This document shows, piece by piece, positions 6,010-7,000 of a stretch of 7,000 nucleotides of DNA; the stretch's first letter is position 1, and every line of letters starts with the position of its first letter. The notes under the pieces were generated by a model. It saw only the letters and a list, made by a program, of their open reading frames with translations. It did not search any database and was not told where the DNA came from. The stretch comes from Chloroflexia bacterium (lineage in GTDB: Bacteria > Chloroflexota > Chloroflexia > QHBQ01 > JADMIH01): NCBI GenBank assembly GCA_025927935.1, contig JAICKM010000367.1:1-7000 (forward strand), given 5' to 3'. The position numbers and the translations under genes are program-made.

Positions 6010-6421
6010 AAGCCTTGAGTACCTGTGAGCCACGTCGTTGATGGTGCTGCTGATGACACCAGGAGTGAACCACCTGCTTGTTGCTCAGGTCGTCGGTTCC
6101 TCCCAGTGCCTTTGGGATGACATGGTGGATATGCGCTTCGGCTGTTGTCTCCAACAGCAGTCCGCACATGGCACATTTGGCTTCCTGTCTTTTCAGCAGT
6201 TCCAGTTTCTGTTTTGAGGCGGTCTGCTCGCTTATCGCACGCCTGGTTCGTGCTTGCCAGTAGGCGCGCAGTTTGGGGTCAAACGGACTGTTGCGTCCGC
6301 TGACCTTGACAAAGCGTCTGATTGGCGTGGCAGTGATTCTGACCAGTTCGGCGTCCTTGCTGTAGAAGGTCCAGTAGCCGTCTGCCCGGAAGTAACGCTG
6401 CTTTATCCACCACTTCGGCGA
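6008..6421 (-). pseudogene. Group II intron reverse transcriptase/maturase, C-terminal remnant with HNH endonuclease domain
   Basis: About 137 residues remain. SPKWWIKQRYF and the following YWTF (minus strand 6421 to about 6365) match the end of the group II maturase (X/thumb) region. VKVSGRNSPFDPKLRAYW is the usual linker before the endonuclease. The HNH domain follows: CAMC, then HIHHVIPKALGGTDDLSNK, then WCHQQHH, with both zinc-type cysteine motifs and the catalytic His-His present. In intact introns the protein helps splicing and cuts the second target strand for retrohoming. The reverse transcriptase domain (with YADD) is absent. The reading frame stays open to 6661, but everything upstream of about 6421 is antisense to the recombinase and has no maturase similarity. 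No start codon or ribosome binding site belongs to this fragment, so it is a remnant even though the HNH portion itself is undamaged. Confidence 0.88.
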
Positions 6422-7000
6422 ATTAGCTCTGGCGCTGCCGGTCGGTTTGGAACGCGATGCGGGCGGCAAAGTACACAAAAGCGCCAACCGCGAGGTGCAA
6501 GAGCGCATCGAACTGGTCTTCAACTCCTTTCTGCGGCTCAAATCTGCTTCGCAGGTGTTGCGTTTGCTCAACGCGCAGGCACTCTTTCTGCCTCGTCGTG
6601 ACCGCTTCGCCGATGTCATCTGGCGCGCTGCCACTATTGCCGCCGTGCTGGCGATCCTCAAAAACCCGGCTTATGGCGGCCGGTTTGTCTACGGGCGCAC
6701 CCGCACTACCCATCCCCGCGGACCGGGTGGCCCACAGCGGCAAACGCGCTTGCCCCAGGAGCAATGGCGTATCCAGGTGCCCGACGTCTATCCCGCCTAT
6801 GTCAGTTGGGACCGCTTCGTCGAGGTCCAGCAAATCCTGACCGACAACTACGCCGCCTATGACGCCAACAAAACGCGGGGTATACCACGACCAGGTGCGG
6901 CCCTGCTGCAGGGCATTGTCTGTTGCGGCGAATGCGGCCACAAGCTCTTAATTCAGTACCGAGGAGGCACCCGCTACTTGTGCAACCATCTGCGCCAGCA
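6417..7000 (+). pseudogene. Large serine recombinase, N-terminally truncated (recombinase domain and zinc ribbon; runs off right edge)
   Basis: The plus-strand frame starting GELALALPVGLERDAGG (6417 onward) matches the start of the Recombinase domain of large serine recombinases, where a GEL..LPVG motif followed by a D..G turn is usual. Next come VQERIELVFNSF, a helical stretch, then ILKNPAYGGRFVYGRTRT and EQWRIQVPDVYPAYVSWDRF, all typical of the family. The zinc ribbon begins with Cys-Gly-Glu-Cys (codons at 6924 and 6933), and its second half starts with YLCN near the edge. The N-terminal resolvase domain with the catalytic serine is missing. In-frame sequence upstream is intron DNA with a TAA stop at 6393-6395. 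There is no ATG or ribosome binding site near the junction. The gene was therefore beheaded by the rearrangement that placed the intron fragment here. The coiled-coil and C-terminus lie outside the window. Intact relatives integrate or excise phages and other islands. Confidence 0.85.

Larger units (their letters stand above)
5935..6421 (-). mobile_element. 5'-truncated group II intron (3' end only)
   Basis: On the minus strand this holds, in order, the C-terminal part of an intron-encoded maturase with an HNH domain, domain V, and domain VI ending in ACCCGAT at 5935. Intact introns of this type are usually 2 kb or more and begin with a GTGYG-type 5' end. Here all upstream ribozyme domains and the whole reverse transcriptase domain are missing, and the sequence switches near 6417-6424 to serine recombinase coding sequence. 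It cannot splice by itself or encode its own reverse transcriptase. Truncation could come from incomplete reverse transcription during target-primed insertion or from later deletion. GC content is visibly lower than in the left half of the window. Confidence 0.88.

Noticed and set aside
6422..6661. Upstream extension of the maturase frame to an ATG at 6661
   Set aside because: This part is antisense to well-supported recombinase coding sequence and has no group II maturase similarity, so it is not part of the protein.
6423..6941. Minus-strand open frame opposite the recombinase
   Set aside because: Shadow frame. The plus strand carries the recombinase domain motifs and the CxxC zinc ribbon.

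Overview
The window is very GC-rich for its first 5.6 kb. It carries gene types that are common in Chloroflexota: a MalT-type large ATP-binding LuxR regulator, a membrane nitrilase related to apolipoprotein N-acyltransferase (Lnt), and a small conserved protein of a kind I recall mainly from Chloroflexota. That phylum is my best guess. It is inferred from recalled family distribution, not from a marker gene.

Layout. (1) Bases 1-398, minus strand: the 5' part of a gene that leaves the window on the left. Its product weakly resembles DUF3150-type proteins. (2) Bases 399-737: a divergent intergenic region with a perfect 26-bp palindrome and a strong sigma70-like promoter (TTGACA, 18 nt, TACAAT) reading to the right. 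(3) Bases 738-3503: a 921-aa LuxR/MalT-type STAND ATPase regulator. (4) Bases 3648-5240: a 530-aa Lnt-like membrane protein with the Glu-Lys-Cys nitrilase triad intact. (5) Bases 5278-5559: a 93-aa conserved protein of unknown function, 37 nt downstream and probably cotranscribed. (6) Bases 5560-7000: an accessory scar. It contains a 91-bp AT-rich inverted-repeat element that looks like a MITE, a short exon remnant, the 3' end of a group II intron on the minus strand (HNH-bearing maturase C-terminus plus folded domains V and VI), and a large serine recombinase gene without its catalytic N-terminus that runs off the right edge.

How the parts may work together. Genes 3 to 5 point the same way and are closely spaced. 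The regulator has its own promoter. A short hairpin and a 144-nt gap separate it from the Lnt-like/93-aa pair, so the pair may be a separate transcription unit. The right-hand 1.4 kb is a mosaic of decayed mobile DNA with lower GC than the left side. Nothing in it looks like a complete active element. I did not find a convincing new multi-gene system. The most unusual items are the 5'-truncated group II intron fused directly to a headless recombinase, the long inverted-repeat element, and the conserved 93-aa protein.
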